DNA from: Treponema sp.
GTDB taxonomy: Bacteria; Spirochaetota; Spirochaetia; Treponematales; Breznakiellaceae
Direction of reading: 5' to 3'
NCBI GenBank assembly: GCA_031266095.1
Contig: JAISBR010000026.1
Span: 1-6,064 of the forward strand
Length of the DNA stretch: 6,064 nt
Positions 4,770 through 6,064 of this stretch are shown in pieces. The position numbers and the translations under genes are program-made. A model generated the notes under the pieces. It did not search any database. It saw only the letters and a program-made list of their open reading frames with translations, and was not told the origin of the DNA. Position 1 is the first letter of the stretch, and every line of letters begins with the position of its first letter.

Positions 4770-6064
4770 ATGGCATATTTTTTTAAATATTTAAGTCAGG
4801 CGCCTGTTTCCGGAACGAGGTATTTCAAAAATAATCCATTGCTTCTGTTTTTTATTATGGGCTTCCTGTCCGTTCCTGTCTTTCTTCCGGCTGCTGAGGA
4901 CGATGGTTCCCTGGCAGGAACCTCCGGTATGATTCCTTTAGACACTGCACCGGTATCAACGGAGGCCGTGCCGCAGCCCGGTACGCCGGGCAATGAAGCC
5001 CAGGCGGACGCGGTTTTTTCAGGCCAATCAGCTATTACGGCCATAGAAGAGTCCGCCAGGAATTTTGAAAAAGATTTATCCATTGACACCAATAGAGTGA
5101 TAAATTATGCCCGGCGGTTTGGTATTGCTGTAGGTATTATCGTCATTCAAGCCTTGCTGATATGGATCGTCTGGCGGCTCTTCGACCGTTTCAAGGTAAA
5201 AGCGGCTGTTTGGGGAGGGCAAAAACTCAAACCCCTAACCATCAAAAAATTACGCCTTTTAACAACAAAGCAGATGGTCAACGTGCTGCTGTTTTCCCTC
5301 AGAATTCTCAAATATATTGTTACGGTTTTTCAGCTTTTTATCACCATCCCCCTTGTATTCAGCCTTTTTCCGGCAACGAAAAACCTGGCCTCTGTACTTT
5401 TTGGATATATTCTGAATCCCATAAAAAATATACTCCTTGAGACTGTCAGGTATGTTCCGAGCCTGATCACCATCATTATCATTCTGCTGATAACCCGTTA
5501 TATCGTTAGAGCCCTGAAATTTTTTGCCACTCAAATTGCGCGGGAGCGGCTGGTTATACCCGGATTTTACTCCGACTGGGCGCATCCGACCTTCAATATT
5601 CTGCGGGTTCTGTTATACGCCTTTACCATAACCGTGGTGTATCCCTATCTTCCGGGTTCCAACTCTCCCATCTTTCAGGGCGTTACTGTTTTTGTCGGGC
5701 TTATCTTTTCATTCGGGTCAAGCGCGGCCATCGGGAACCTGATCGCCGGACTGATGATCACGTATATGCGGCCCTTCAAAATCGGAGACAGAATTCAGAT
5801 TAAAGATACAACAGGATTTGTGGTGGAAAAAACCCTGACGGTGATCCGGATCAAGACCCATAAAAACGAGTACGTTACGTTTCCCAACATGATGATCCTG
5901 AATTCCAGCATTATTAATTATAATACTTCTTCGGACGAGGACGAGGAAGGTTTGGTTCTTCACGCGGATGTTACTATGGGCTATGCCGTCCCCTGGCCCA
6001 CGGTTCACGAGATACTCATCACCGCAGCCTCGAAAACAAATCATGTATTGGAAAAGCCAAAACC
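4770..6064 (+). CDS. MscS-family small-conductance mechanosensitive channel (3' end cut by window)
   Basis: MscS-type channels open under membrane tension and release solutes during hypo-osmotic shock, in the inner membrane. The frame stays open for 431 codons to the window edge. Residues about 23-42 form a hydrophobic signal or anchor segment ending in LPAAED. A polar, Pro/Ala-rich, probably periplasmic stretch follows to about 115. Likely membrane segments are at about 117-138, 172-200, 230-249 and 276-293. The pore helix at about 302-330 ends in the family signature GSSAAIGNLIAGL then YMRPFKIGDRIQI. The MscS beta-domain follows (GFVVEKTLTVIRI, then YVTFPNMMILNSSIINYN at about 368-385), and then the start of the C-terminal alpha/beta domain with an acidic DEDEE insert. 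With more than three membrane helices and an N-terminal extension, it is larger than E. coli MscS. The family is secure; the subtype and C-terminus are unknown. Confidence 0.9.
   Translation, partial: MAYFFKYLSQAPVSGTRYFKNNPLLLFFIMGFLSVPVFLPAAEDDGSLAGTSGMIPLDTAPVSTEAVPQPGTPGNEAQADAVFSGQSAITAIEESARNFEKDLSIDTNRVINYARRFGIAVGIIVIQALLIWIVWRLFDRFKVKAAVWGGQKLKPLTIKKLRLLTTKQMVNVLLFSLRILKYIVTVFQLFITIPLVFSLFPATKNLASVLFGYILNPIKNILLETVRYVPSLITIIIILLITRYIVRALKFFATQIARERLVIPGFYSDWAHPTFNILRVLLYAFTITVVYPYLPGSNSPIFQGVTVFVGLIFSFGSSAAIGNLIAGLMITYMRPFKIGDRIQIKDTTGFVVEKTLTVIRIKTHKNEYVTFPNMMILNSSIINYNTSSDEDEEGLVLHADVTMGYAVPWPTVHEILITAASKTNHVLEKPK

Noticed and set aside
5259..6044. Two 108-codon - strand frames and a + strand frame (5162-5440) inside the channel gene
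   Set aside because: The MscS reading frame is continuous here and carries the pore and beta-domain motifs, so the other frames are shadows.

Overview
The window holds four protein genes, all on the + strand: the 3' part of uvrB (1-1935), a complete rlpA-like gene (2011-3063), a complete threonine synthase gene thrC (3396-4700), and the 5' part of an MscS-family channel gene (4770 to the window end). The first and last genes are cut by the window edges. No known multi-gene system (defence, secretion, biosynthetic cluster, phage) is visible, and the four genes do not form an obvious functional pathway. They are a chromosomal housekeeping set: DNA repair, cell envelope, amino-acid synthesis and osmotic protection.

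The organism is Gram-negative in layout, since it has an exported RlpA with a SPOR domain and a periplasmic-facing MscS homologue. G+C is moderate (roughly half by eye). The UvrB helicase motif with 'DADKIGFLRS' and 'QIIGRAARN' and the divergent threonine synthase make me favour a spirochaete of the Treponema type. That is an inference from remembered family variation, not a demonstrated placement.

Region by region: uvrB runs from base 1 with its Walker A loop intact and only about 30 N-terminal residues missing. Its stop codon lies inside a nested inverted repeat. A 75-nt gap leads to rlpA, which has a signal peptide, a double-psi beta-barrel domain, a long Pro/Ala/Gln-rich linker and a C-terminal SPOR domain. 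A clear intrinsic terminator at 3111-3136 follows rlpA. The next 250 or so bases are protein-free but dense in structure: a short repeat shared with the uvrB end, a multi-branched foldable element bounded by 16-nt direct repeats, a near-perfect 22-bp inverted repeat and a small AU-rich hairpin. thrC then begins behind a good Shine-Dalgarno sequence. A 69-nt gap with another good Shine-Dalgarno precedes the channel gene.

The most interesting part is the non-coding DNA. A motif with core TTGGGACAGGCTCA occurs after both uvrB and rlpA, and related versions form the arms of two separate hairpins, one at the end of uvrB and one upstream of thrC. This looks like a small family of dispersed or miniature inverted-repeat elements that has shaped the gene borders here, and it has possibly supplied the last codons of uvrB.
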